Positions 1 through 8,611 of a stretch of 64,000 nucleotides of DNA are shown here, piece by piece (position 1 is the stretch's first letter; each line of letters opens with the position of its first letter). A program made the position numbers and the translations under genes. The stretch covers positions 573,501 through 637,500 of the forward strand of contig JADKIW010000001.1 in assembly GCA_016721115.1 (NCBI GenBank), given 5' to 3'. The notes beneath the pieces were generated by a model, which made no database searches, was not told the DNA's origin, and saw nothing but the letters and a program-made list of their open reading frames with translations. The DNA is from Candidatus Defluviilinea proxima. Lineage in GTDB: Bacteria; Chloroflexota; Anaerolineae; Anaerolineales; Villigracilaceae.

Positions 1-1
1 T

Positions 2-352
2 GGCAAAACGCATAGTGAAACGGCATTGCTGGATTACCTGTTCGACACCGAAGCAAATTATGCGGATTGGGATAGGGTAATCATAGATGTATTGGTAACA
101 GCCAGGGAACGTTATCCAAGTGCCAAACAAAGTTTGCAGAATATGTTTAGAGAATCGGTTCGCTTACTGGCAAAGACCCTAAGAGTGTTTTATCCCTCTG
201 CCACACCTAAACAATGCGACAACACTGCTTACACATTATTTTGTCTCGTGACCACACACGAAGCTATGCGGTGGGTAGACTTTGACAAATTCCATGGCAC
301 GGCAATTCGAGAGAGCGCTTTGACATTGCTTGACAAGCTAAAAACGGGCTAA
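2..352 (+). CDS. TetR/AcrR-type regulator, C-terminal part (5' end outside window)
   Basis: The reading frame is open from the first bases of the window to the TAA at 350-352, so the gene starts upstream and only about 116 residues of its C-terminal part are seen. The all-helical composition, with the segments ANYADWDRVIIDVLVTARE and CDNTAYTLFCLVTTHEAMRW, resembles the ligand-binding and dimerisation half of TetR-family repressors. The DNA-binding HTH is not in the window, so the family call rests on the effector half alone. A TTG at 26 could be read as a start, but no ribosome binding site precedes it. A strong hairpin terminator follows at 493-526. Confidence 0.45.
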   Translation, partial: GKTHSETALLDYLFDTEANYADWDRVIIDVLVTARERYPSAKQSLQNMFRESVRLLAKTLRVFYPSATPKQCDNTAYTLFCLVTTHEAMRWVDFDKFHGTAIRESALTLLDKLKTG

Positions 353-492
353 ATCACTCCTTTCTTTCGATGGCAACAAGCAAGACAAGGTAACAAACAG
401 GCAACTGGTTCGGCTATGAAACGATGATGATGGAAAACATGCCAAAGATTTGTCTCCGCACCGTGGCAGGTAGAAAACATGAAGAGATAAGC

Positions 493-526
493 AGTGACAG
501 TCACCAAGGTGACTGTCACTTTTTTA
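493..526. terminator. Bidirectional intrinsic terminator
   Basis: A perfect 13-bp stem (493-505 with 508-520) is followed by a run of T on the plus strand. It lies between the plus-strand TetR-like gene and the convergent minus-strand anti-sigma gene ending at 535. On the minus strand the hairpin is followed by fewer T residues, so it probably serves the plus-strand gene best. Confidence 0.8.
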
Positions 527-534
527 TTTCACAA

Positions 535-1332
535 CTAACGAATACTTTCCGCCAGTTTTACAAGATCATCCTGTGTCTGGTCAATGCCGCCGACCAACTC
601 GAAGATCATCGTATCGTTTTTCCAGCGCAACGTCTTTAGGTAAGGCGTCGGCTCCCAAACGGGACCGTTATCCGTCAGATTCCAAACACCTTCCACATAC
701 TCACCTGTCAGGTCACCGATTTGCACGGTTTGAATATCGGCGCTGGCACCTGCAAGATTGCCACCGAGCATATTGTCACATCGTTGGCTGATATCGCCGC
801 AGGGTTGGTAATATTCGAGCGGCTGTTGCCAGAGCGAGAATTCAATATAGTTCGCATTTTGACCAAATGCCTGCGCCACGATGTGATACTTCTCGTCGTA
901 AGAAGCGCCGACAAAAACTCTGCCAAATGGAATCTCCACAGGGCTGAGAACGTCATAGCCTGCAAGTGTCTCCGCTTCCTGAACCGAATATTTGAAAGGA
1001 GACTCGGTCGATGTTTGAGCAGGCGGCGTCATTTGCCACGTTTGAAGCGGATAACGATCCTGATCGGCACGAACGAAGAACTGGAAAATGTTTTGTGCGA
1101 AGGCACGTCCCTGCGGGGTGAGGAAAGTCAGTGCCAGCAGGATGGCAATAGTCAACATCGTGAATGCAAGGCGCGGTACCCTGCGAGATTTGATTGTGTT
1201 CATTTTTACTCCTTGTTGATATTGTTTCTCAACAAGGCTGGCTTTCACGGTCTGCCAAAGATCAATTTGTGAAGCGGGGATTTCATCTTCCACCGCATCT
1301 TGTATGATGGATTGGATTTCTTTGTTATCCAT
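535..1332 (-). CDS. Membrane-anchored putative anti-sigma factor
   Basis: 265 aa. A cytoplasmic N-terminus of about 50 residues is followed by one clear transmembrane segment (about 53-72, LAFTMLTIAILLALTFLT) and an external domain of about 190 residues. The start ATG lies 1 bp after the stop of the upstream ECF sigma gene, and the AGGAG ribosome binding site sits in the end of that sigma gene, so the two are translationally coupled. That arrangement and topology are typical of an anti-sigma factor that holds its partner at the membrane. No zinc-finger (HxxxCxxC) motif is present at the N-terminus, unlike the second pair at 44 kb, so the sigma-binding mode is unknown. The external domain somewhat resembles DUF4367-type domains. 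Confidence 0.6.
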   Translation of the reverse strand: MDNKEIQSIIQDAVEDEIPASQIDLWQTVKASLVEKQYQQGVKMNTIKSRRVPRLAFTMLTIAILLALTFLTPQGRAFAQNIFQFFVRADQDRYPLQTWQMTPPAQTSTESPFKYSVQEAETLAGYDVLSPVEIPFGRVFVGASYDEKYHIVAQAFGQNANYIEFSLWQQPLEYYQPCGDISQRCDNMLGGNLAGASADIQTVQIGDLTGEYVEGVWNLTDNGPVWEPTPYLKTLRWKNDTMIFELVGGIDQTQDDLVKLAESIR

Positions 1333-1333
1333 G

Positions 1334-1891
1334 TTAGCTCCTGTCGTAAGTAATTAACTCATTCAGGCGTTTGCGAGCATCTCGTAGCCACCATTTGATG
1401 GTGCTGAGCGGACGATCCATTTTTGCGGACATATCCGCCTCACTCATGTTCAGGTAGTACCGCATCACAACAACAGCGCGTTGATCTGGAGAGAGACTAT
1501 GAATGGCATTCAGGATATTTTCGCGTAGTTCTTTTTGTTCCAACACCTGGTCGGGTCGTGGACTCGGATCAGTCAACCACTTTGCGATTCTCTCGGTCGG
1601 CTCATCCAGTTCTTCAAGAGACACACTATGTTGCCTTTTATTCACAGCCTTCAGAGCGTCGTTGACCACAATACGAAAAAACCAGGGATGGAACTCACGC
1701 TTCTCATCGAACTGATGGATACGTTGCGCGACTTTGACAAACGCCGTCTGTACCACGTCCTCTGCCAGAGCGCGCTCATTCGTGATCAAGTATGCGGCAT
1801 GCACCGCCTTTGCCTGATAACGAATTACAAGAGCTTCCAGACCGTTCAAGTTGCCTTGTTTGAGTAAAGATATTGCAATTTGATCTTCCAT
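1334..1891 (-). CDS. ECF RNA polymerase sigma factor (sigma-24 type)
   Basis: 185 aa. Region 2 is visible at about residues 20-90 (YQAKAVHAAYLITNERALAE, then VVQTAFVKVAQRI and HPWFFRIVVNDALK). Region 4 is at about 125-180 (LSPDQRAVVVMRYYLNMSEADM, then RPLSTIKWWLRDARKRL), the helix-turn-helix that reads the -35 element. The length is normal for an ECF factor. A short purine-rich AAAGG precedes the ATG. It forms a two-gene operon with the membrane protein at 535-1332, which is its likely anti-sigma factor. The target promoters cannot be read from the sequence. Confidence 0.92.
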   Translation of the reverse strand: MEDQIAISLLKQGNLNGLEALVIRYQAKAVHAAYLITNERALAEDVVQTAFVKVAQRIHQFDEKREFHPWFFRIVVNDALKAVNKRQHSVSLEELDEPTERIAKWLTDPSPRPDQVLEQKELRENILNAIHSLSPDQRAVVVMRYYLNMSEADMSAKMDRPLSTIKWWLRDARKRLNELITYDRS

Positions 1892-2124
1892 GCACGGACC
1901 TTTCAGGAGAATTCTCTATACTATAATATCCGCCGGCAGGGAAAAAGATAGTAACCCGCCTGCCCTAGCTCCATTAGAGACGGAAGAGGAAGTTGGGAAA
2001 GATATAACTCAACGTCAGGGGCAACTCTACAAGTCGCCTATTTTATATCCCCCCAATGTCGCATATAAACATAACCTGTAATTTCGGTATAAACAAGCAC
2101 TACATAAAGTATGGAAGGAAAATC

Positions 2125-3807
2125 ATGTTTAACAGATTCATCCGTATATTCCTAATCGTATGTTTCACCTTGAACCTGCTGGCTTGCACAAACTCCGCAT
2201 CACCCACAACATCACCAGCCACTCCAGATGAGGCACCAGTCACATCATCAAACACATCGATTCCCATCAAAAGTACAACAACTGTCGAAACAACAGCCAC
2301 TACCGTTACTACTACTGAACCAACTCTCACTCCTACGCCGAAGCCGCTATCTGCTCACTGGTACTGGGCATCCAACACTGAAGATATAGTCTTCGCGGTC
2401 AACCAGGACGGTGAAGTGCGCGAGATCGGCAATCTACCTGGCTACCAAAAGGAATTTGATGCTTTTCCAGTGGACACCGAACGAGCGATCCTATTCACCG
2501 ATGAAGGTGCCCAACTCCACGCCTATATGCTCACTCCCGATGGCATACAAACGATCGAACTCCCATACCTGCCAGTGACAGATGACTCTTCCCGTTCCAA
2601 TTGGACTGTACCTGCGGTATACGGCAAGTATCTCGTCTTTGCTTACACCACCACATCAGGCAGTGCCGGTGACAACGGCACCCAAGCAGACAGCGGACCT
2701 CTTGTGTTGATCAACCTGGAGACTCTCACAGCGGAGATCATTGATAAACACGTCAACAACGATGCCTATACAGGCGCATTCCGTGAAATCCGCTCTTGGG
2801 CGCACCTTTCGGAAGATGGGCGTTCTTTGCGTTATCTTAATGGTGACAAAAATAGCATGTCCCTGCGTGAACTGGATCTGTCAACAGGAACGGCACGCAC
2901 GATCTACACTGGGATCAAGCCTCAAAAAACTTCATCAATCCTGGGTTCATTGACAGGTGACCTGTGGTACTTCCGGGGAGACAGGACCCTTATCAATATC
3001 CACGGGGACCAAACTCAAGTGCCTGTTGAAACCACGACTTACCACCCCCTACGAGGGGGCAAAGCAATGACATATTCTTACGAATGCGAAGATCGCTGTG
3101 AGGTCAAAGTTGTTTCGCCGTTCAATGATAAAGAAGAACTTAAATACACGATCCCATGGTCAACTGCAATAACATCTCACAACCCATTGATGAACCTGCT
3201 TACTGAAGACCAAAGTCTGATCTTTACAGCCGTACCACTCAATCGTTTTGTGAATACGCCGTCTATTGTGAATGATTATCCTTCCTTCCCACAATCCGAC
3301 TCACCAGTCTTTCGTCTTACACTCGACGGTAAGGCACGTCTGATCGGCTTTTACACGAGTGAAACATCTTCAGACATTGTGCCCGCATCCACCGACGGGC
3401 GATACCTGTTCCTCAAATCTGTAGACGGATCGTCATACTTCGTCTACGACACAAAAAAAGACCATCCGGTCGCCGAGATCCCCATCGATCCAAATATGAA
3501 GGACTACTTCGGCGGTTCAATCTATTTCCGAGAAAACGGCTTCATCATCAAAATTACTGCATCAACACCCGATGGTTCTTATCGCGATTCCTATCTGATG
3601 TATTCTTTCCAAACAGAGGAATCATTCTATTGGGAATCTGACACTGAAGTTTTCGATTACTTTCAAGACATCCTCCCAGACAATACTATCATCTGTGAAT
3701 CGGCTGACATGAATACGTCGGCCAACAGGCTGATACGATATGATCCCCGAACACAAAAATCAGAGACCTTGCTGGAAAACGCTTGGAATCTGATCACAGT
3801 CCGCTAG
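2125..3807 (+). CDS. Secreted lipoprotein with beta-propeller-like body
   Basis: 560 aa from the ATG at 2125, which has a GGAAGGA ribosome binding site 5 bp upstream. An in-frame start at 2056 would add 23 residues in front of the signal peptide and lacks such a site. The N-terminus is a lipoprotein signal (FNRFIRIFLIVCFTLNLLAC, lipobox LLAC, Cys22). A Ser/Thr/Pro-rich linker to about residue 70 follows, typical of exported Chloroflexota lipoproteins. The remainder holds repeated blocks of the type 'value, unit, display' (for example EDGRSLRYLNGDKNS and STDGRYLFLKSVDGS) that resemble WD40/TolB-like propeller blades. It is divergent from the sigma/anti-sigma operon and could be a target of that sigma factor. 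No enzymatic motif is recognised. Confidence 0.65.
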   Translation: MFNRFIRIFLIVCFTLNLLACTNSASPTTSPATPDEAPVTSSNTSIPIKSTTTVETTATTVTTTEPTLTPTPKPLSAHWYWASNTEDIVFAVNQDGEVREIGNLPGYQKEFDAFPVDTERAILFTDEGAQLHAYMLTPDGIQTIELPYLPVTDDSSRSNWTVPAVYGKYLVFAYTTTSGSAGDNGTQADSGPLVLINLETLTAEIIDKHVNNDAYTGAFREIRSWAHLSEDGRSLRYLNGDKNSMSLRELDLSTGTARTIYTGIKPQKTSSILGSLTGDLWYFRGDRTLINIHGDQTQVPVETTTYHPLRGGKAMTYSYECEDRCEVKVVSPFNDKEELKYTIPWSTAITSHNPLMNLLTEDQSLIFTAVPLNRFVNTPSIVNDYPSFPQSDSPVFRLTLDGKARLIGFYTSETSSDIVPASTDGRYLFLKSVDGSSYFVYDTKKDHPVAEIPIDPNMKDYFGGSIYFRENGFIIKITASTPDGSYRDSYLMYSFQTEESFYWESDTEVFDYFQDILPDNTIICESADMNTSANRLIRYDPRTQKSETLLENAWNLITVR

Positions 3808-3941
3808 TAACAGTGCAGGCGTCGATTACTTTTGCATCCACATCATCTCAATATGTATTGTCATTCACTTTGTCCAGAGTGAACTCATTCTGTTCTTACG
3901 ATACACAAGGATGAGAAAGTCCATTCTCACATATTACATAA

Positions 3942-3947
3942 TATAAT
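3942..3947 (+). promoter_or_regulatory. Possible -10 element upstream of the LacI-sensor kinase
   Basis: A perfect TATAAT lies 53 bp before the kinase start at 4001, in an AT-rich stretch. No good -35 hexamer stands 16-18 bp upstream. A short inverted repeat (TGAGAA at 3912-3917 with TTCTCA at 3924-3929) sits just before it and could be an operator. Confidence 0.25.
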
Positions 3948-4000
3948 CACAATGAGTTGAACGCAAGATATGTCAAAGTTCTCAAGAACCAAAGGATGAT

Positions 4001-6421
4001 ATGAGCATAGGTCAACTTGCCAGGCCTGGCACCATAGGCTTGTTGGGGAGTGGTCTAGTAAATACAGTACAGAACCAGCTATGGCAGGGTGCCGTAAAAG
4101 CCGCCCAGGAACAAGGAGTACGCTTGGTATATTACCCGGCGATCAGCCTCAGTTCCATTCCACCGTTTGATCCTCAATCTAAAGTTCTATTCGATCTGGT
4201 AGATGCCAGATATGTTGATGGGCTACTTGTCTGGTATGCCGGGATCGCAGAAGGCATAGGCATAGACCGGGGCGAGTCTGTTCTAGAACGCTATAAAGAC
4301 ATACCGCTTGTGACGATTGGCGGGGGATTCAAAAATTATCCCAACCTTTCGATCGATAACTATCGAGGGGTGTATTCAGCAGTTGAGCACCTGATTAAAG
4401 TACACAACTACCAAAATATCGCCATCGTTCGTGGACCAATAGGTCACCCAGATGCCGATGAGCGCTATCGCGCCTATGCTGATGCGTTACAGGCTTACAG
4501 CATTCCGATAAATCCAGAGTATGTAGCCCAGTCATTGTTTGAGTTGACAACTGCCTATGAAATGACAGAAAAGGTGATCGCTCAATGGTTTGATGATTCG
4601 CATCTCAAAATCGACGCCATCGTTGCATCTTCAGACTACATAGCATTCGGGGTGATCAAAGCTATCGAATCACGTGGTCTACATGTACCCGAAGACATTG
4701 CAGTAGTGGGCTTTGACGGTGTCGACGATGCGCAGGCAAACATCCCATCCATTACAACTGTCTATCAGTCATTCTATGAATTGGGTCGCCAGGGCGTGGA
4801 AATGCTCCTGAACTTATTGGGCGGACAAAACTTACCCGCCCAATCGATTATGTCCGCACCACTTCTTGTAGGAGAGTCGTGTGGCTGTATTGCAAAATCG
4901 CTATCACTATCTAATACCGAATTGGAGTCCCATCCAAAATCCGACAGAAGCGATTCAAACATTCCAGAAGGAGGCGTCCCGGTCACCTTGACTGTTGTTG
5001 CGCAAGATTTAAAAATTCCTCTTTCAGAGTTGGAAAATCTGTCAAAACTCTTCAAGAGTGACCTTACATCAAAAACATCAAATCAATTTCTTTCTGCGTT
5101 GAGGCAATCTCTTATCCAAACACAGAGTACGCACTTTGATGCAATTGCCTGGCAAAACGCCATCTCTGTATTGCGACAACAGGAACTATCAAACGGTGAT
5201 ATTGGATGGCTGGGAGAGACTCTATTCAATCAGGCACGTGTGCTGGTGACGGAGATCCATCAACGGGTATTCATTCGACAGCAACTTAAGATCAAGCGGC
5301 AAGTAGAAAAACTAATGCAAACATCAGAGACATTGATCACATCCTTTGGAGAGCAACTATTCGTAGACACCCTATATGAACGGTTACCCGAGCTTGGCTT
5401 TCCAAGTTTTTATCTGTCTTTATATGATGATCCAGATCAACCAGCCATGTGGTCCCATATACTCCTTGCGTACGATAACGGCAAGCGCTTGGATTTACCG
5501 CCAGACAAGTTGCAATTCCCAACAGGTCGATTATTTCCCGAGTGCGTGCATCCCGCTCATTCTGTAGCTCCCATTGTTGTGGAACCGCTCTATTTTAGAA
5601 ACGAGAGACAAGGGCTCTTAGTGCTTGAAGTTGGTCCCATGGAAGGTGTGATCTACGAAAACTTGCGCGCACAAATCAGCAGTGCTCTGCAAGGATCACG
5701 ACTCACCCAACAGGTATTAACACGAACACATCAATTGGAATCAGCCAACAAAGAGTTGGAAGCGTTCTCCTATTCTATTTCGCACGACTTGCGAGCACCT
5801 CTACGGGCAATTGACGGTTTCTCTCGAATGTTGATGGATGACCACGCATCGGTTCTTCCGACGGAAGTAGTGCGTTTGCTGGGGATTATTCGAAACAATA
5901 CGCATCAAATGGGTCGCTTGATCGATGATTTGTTGACATTCTCCAGGCTGAGTCGTCAACCGGTCAACAAGCAGGTTGTTAACACGGTTGACTTGGTCAA
6001 GCAGGTAATGGAAACGCTACAAATCGATGCAGAAAAACGAAAAGTGGAAATCAAGATCGAAGAACTTCCGATCTGTCAGGGTGACCCCATTCTGCTAAAA
6101 CAGGTTTGGATGAACTTGGTATCCAATGCAGTCAAATTCACACGAGAACGAGATATAGCACAGATACAAATAGGCTGTATACAAGAGAATGGCGAGCAAG
6201 TATTTTTTGTAAAAGACAATGGCGCAGGTTTTGATATGCGATATGCAAATAAATTATTTGGTGTATTTCAACGCCTGCATCACAGTGACAAATTCGAAGG
6301 GACAGGGGTGGGACTGGCTATCGTGCAACGGATCATCCTCCGCCATGAAGGGCGGATATGGGTTGAGGCTGAACCGAATGTGGGAGCCACCTTCTTCTTT
6401 ACAATCCAAGCTGTGCCTTAA
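4001..6421 (+). CDS. LacI-type sensor / GAF-like / histidine kinase
   Basis: 806 aa; ATG with AAGGA about 6 bp upstream. Residues about 10-290 are a periplasmic-binding-protein-like sensor of LacI/GalR type (TIGLLGSGLVNTVQNQLWQG, AIVRGPIGHPDADERYRAYA, DAIVASSDYIAFGVIKAIES, GFDGVDDAQANIPSITTVYQ). There is no LacI HTH in front, no signal peptide and no membrane helix, so the sensor should be cytoplasmic. A GAF-like region follows at about 440-570, then a HisKA dimerisation helix with phospho-accepting His595 (SISHDLRAPLRAI), and an ATPase domain with N-box (NLVSNAVKF), DNGAGFD and GTGVGLAIV. It is followed at once by a CheY-like regulator and another kinase in the same direction. The ligand is probably a sugar or nucleoside, by analogy with LacI sensors. 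This is an inference. Confidence 0.88.
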   Translation: MSIGQLARPGTIGLLGSGLVNTVQNQLWQGAVKAAQEQGVRLVYYPAISLSSIPPFDPQSKVLFDLVDARYVDGLLVWYAGIAEGIGIDRGESVLERYKDIPLVTIGGGFKNYPNLSIDNYRGVYSAVEHLIKVHNYQNIAIVRGPIGHPDADERYRAYADALQAYSIPINPEYVAQSLFELTTAYEMTEKVIAQWFDDSHLKIDAIVASSDYIAFGVIKAIESRGLHVPEDIAVVGFDGVDDAQANIPSITTVYQSFYELGRQGVEMLLNLLGGQNLPAQSIMSAPLLVGESCGCIAKSLSLSNTELESHPKSDRSDSNIPEGGVPVTLTVVAQDLKIPLSELENLSKLFKSDLTSKTSNQFLSALRQSLIQTQSTHFDAIAWQNAISVLRQQELSNGDIGWLGETLFNQARVLVTEIHQRVFIRQQLKIKRQVEKLMQTSETLITSFGEQLFVDTLYERLPELGFPSFYLSLYDDPDQPAMWSHILLAYDNGKRLDLPPDKLQFPTGRLFPECVHPAHSVAPIVVEPLYFRNERQGLLVLEVGPMEGVIYENLRAQISSALQGSRLTQQVLTRTHQLESANKELEAFSYSISHDLRAPLRAIDGFSRMLMDDHASVLPTEVVRLLGIIRNNTHQMGRLIDDLLTFSRLSRQPVNKQVVNTVDLVKQVMETLQIDAEKRKVEIKIEELPICQGDPILLKQVWMNLVSNAVKFTRERDIAQIQIGCIQENGEQVFFVKDNGAGFDMRYANKLFGVFQRLHHSDKFEGTGVGLAIVQRIILRHEGRIWVEAEPNVGATFFFTIQAVP

Positions 6422-6454
6422 GGCACACGAACCTGATTATTGAAAGATGGTCAC

Positions 6455-6913
6455 ATGATAGAAAACATGGAAGGCGTCGAAATTTTGCTTGTGGAAGATA
6501 ACGCGAATGACGAGGAATTGACTCTCTATGCCTTAAAGAAAAACAATATCACCAATCAAGTTCAGGTGGTGCGTGATGGGGCAGAGGCATTGGAGTATTT
6601 ATTTTGCACAGGTGCCTTTGCCAATCGTCAACCCAACAATCACCCCAAAATCATCTTACTTGATCTCAAACTCCCCAAAGTGGATGGGCTGGAGGTTCTG
6701 GAGCAAATCAAGGCAGATGTACGCACTCGGACCATTCCTGTTGTTGTTCTCACATCATCTCGGGAAGAACGTGATATAGTGGAAAGCTACCAACTGGGTG
6801 TCAATAGTTATATTGTTAAACCTGTTGACTTCGAACAATTTGTTGAGGCTGTACGACATATGGGTCTCTATTGGGTGTTACTTAATAAGACACCCACATA
6901 TAAAAGTTCTTAA
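6455..6913 (+). CDS. Single-domain response regulator (Rcp1/CheY-like)
   Basis: 152 aa from the ATG at 6455; a TTG at 6440 and an ATG at 6467 are alternatives in the same frame. It is a lone receiver domain with the acidic pair (LLVEDNANDEEL), phospho-accepting Asp70 (ILLDLKLPKVDG), the conserved Thr/Ser (VVVLTSS) and Lys (SYIVKPV). The FCTGAFANRQPNNHPK insertion is typical of the Rcp1-like group that pairs with phytochrome-like and PAS kinases. There is no output domain. It lies 33 bp after the LacI-sensor kinase and 39 bp before the next kinase, so it is very likely their phosphorelay partner. Confidence 0.93.
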   Translation: MIENMEGVEILLVEDNANDEELTLYALKKNNITNQVQVVRDGAEALEYLFCTGAFANRQPNNHPKIILLDLKLPKVDGLEVLEQIKADVRTRTIPVVVLTSSREERDIVESYQLGVNSYIVKPVDFEQFVEAVRHMGLYWVLLNKTPTYKSS

Positions 6914-6952
6914 CACAATGACTTGTAATCCATTCTTTGGCAGGATAAATAC

Positions 6953-8443
6953 ATGCCGCTTCCCTTGCGGGTCTTGATACTTGAAGATTCTGAAACGGAC
7001 GCCGAGCTGATTTTATATGAGTTGCGCCGTGCAGGATACGAACCCGAATGGCGTCGGGTAGACAATGAGACAGATTATCTACGTTGTCTATCGAACGATC
7101 TCGATGTCATTCTGGCGGATTATTCCATGCCGCAGTTTAGTGCACTGCATGCATTACAACTGATGAAACAACAAGGCATGGATATGCCAATTATTGTTGT
7201 CACAGGCACCGTTGGGGAAGAAGCGGTGGCAGAGTGCATGCATCAAGGGGCACGGGATTATTTGCTCAAAGATCGTTTGGGGCGTTTGGGTTCAGCAGTC
7301 GAGCGTGTTTTGCAAGAAAAGCGTTTGAATGATGAAAAAAGGCAGGCAGTAGCCGCATTGCGCGAGAACGAGGAGAAATACCGTAGTCTCTTCGAGTCAT
7401 CACCAGAGCCGATCATGCTGATCGGATTGGATGGCACGATCTTGGACTGTAATAAGGCGGCTGAGATCATTGCCAATAACCCCAGGCAGGAAATGATCGG
7501 GAAATCATTTCTAAACCTTGGTGTGTTGGATAAGGCCGATGAGCCCATCATCATAGAAAGGTTTACAAAGGTCATAGGGGGGATGTTGTATGACCCATTT
7601 CAGATCAAGGTCACCCGAAATGACAATAAGATTCTGTGGCTCGAGATCCATATTGCATTACTAAAAAAGGATGATGCGATCTACGCAATCCAAGTGATCT
7701 CTCGTGACATCACGAAGCAAAAACAATTCGAGCAGGAACGTGAGAAATTCATCGCCGACCTTGAAGCCAAGAATGCTGAATTGACTCAATTCACCTACAC
7801 CGTTTCTCACGATCTCAAATCCCCACTTGTCACCATCAATGGTTATCTTGGCTATATCGAACAGGACGCCGCATCCGGCAACATGGATCGTCTCAAAAAA
7901 GATACACAACGTATTCGAGACGCTACCAATAAAATGCACACGCTCCTCACCGAACTGCTGGGACTCTCACGCATCGGACGCATGATCAACGCGCCTGAAA
8001 ATGTTCCATTTGATGATCTCGTGCAGGATGCCATGGATATTGTCCATGGGCAGTTGGAAGCACGACACATCACGGTTCGATCTCAGCCAAATCTGCCCAT
8101 CGTCAATGGAGATCGTCAGCGTCTGACGCAGATTCTACAAAACCTGATCGATAACGCCGCCAAATATATGGGCGATCAAACTGACCCGCGCATTGAGATC
8201 GGTCAACAAGGCGAAGAAGGAGATATGCCGATCTTTTACGTCAAAGATAACGGCATCGGCATCGACCCAGAGTTTCACGAACGCATCTTCGGCCTCTTCA
8301 ACAAGTTGGACGCTCAAAGCGACGGCACAGGCATTGGCCTTGCCCTCGTGAAGCGCATCATCGAAATCCATGGCGGCAGGATTTGGGTGGAGAGTGAAGC
8401 AGGCAAGGGTTCCACATTTTATTTCACTCTGCCGCGCGGATAA
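6953..8443 (+). CDS. REC-PAS histidine kinase
   Basis: 496 aa; ATG preceded by AGGA. Domains: receiver at 1-125 with Asp56 (VILADYSMPQ) and the Lys of YLLKDRLG; PAS at about 140-260 (YRSLFESSPEPIMLIGLDGT, ending in VISRDITKQKQFEQ); HisKA with His286 (YTVSHDLKSPLVTI); ATPase with NLIDNAAKYMG, DNGIGIDPEFHERIF and GTGIGLALVKRII. The N-terminal receiver can accept phosphate from an upstream kinase, and the PAS probably senses a small ligand or redox signal. It has no membrane segment. It closes the three-gene phosphorelay 4001-8443. Confidence 0.93.
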   Translation: MPLPLRVLILEDSETDAELILYELRRAGYEPEWRRVDNETDYLRCLSNDLDVILADYSMPQFSALHALQLMKQQGMDMPIIVVTGTVGEEAVAECMHQGARDYLLKDRLGRLGSAVERVLQEKRLNDEKRQAVAALRENEEKYRSLFESSPEPIMLIGLDGTILDCNKAAEIIANNPRQEMIGKSFLNLGVLDKADEPIIIERFTKVIGGMLYDPFQIKVTRNDNKILWLEIHIALLKKDDAIYAIQVISRDITKQKQFEQEREKFIADLEAKNAELTQFTYTVSHDLKSPLVTINGYLGYIEQDAASGNMDRLKKDTQRIRDATNKMHTLLTELLGLSRIGRMINAPENVPFDDLVQDAMDIVHGQLEARHITVRSQPNLPIVNGDRQRLTQILQNLIDNAAKYMGDQTDPRIEIGQQGEEGDMPIFYVKDNGIGIDPEFHERIFGLFNKLDAQSDGTGIGLALVKRIIEIHGGRIWVESEAGKGSTFYFTLPRG

Positions 8444-8611
8444 CATCAACTGCGGTGCAACTGGTTATAGTGCGGGGAAATTCGGCAAAGACTTCATAAT
8501 CAGCCAAGGGATTGCAAAGTTACATCATATAGTGTTATGTAACAAAAATCATCTTGCCTTATTGATCGAAACCTGCAATAATCCTAACCATCAAACCAAT
8601 GGAGGGTATAT

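Noticed and set aside
424..639. 71-aa plus-strand frame spanning the terminator at 493-526
   Set aside because: It runs through the terminator hairpin into the antisense of the anti-sigma gene, so it is not a likely gene.
721..1272. 183-aa plus-strand frame opposite the anti-sigma gene
   Set aside because: Complement of a well-supported gene that has a ribosome site and a coupled sigma factor; no ribosome site or family of its own.
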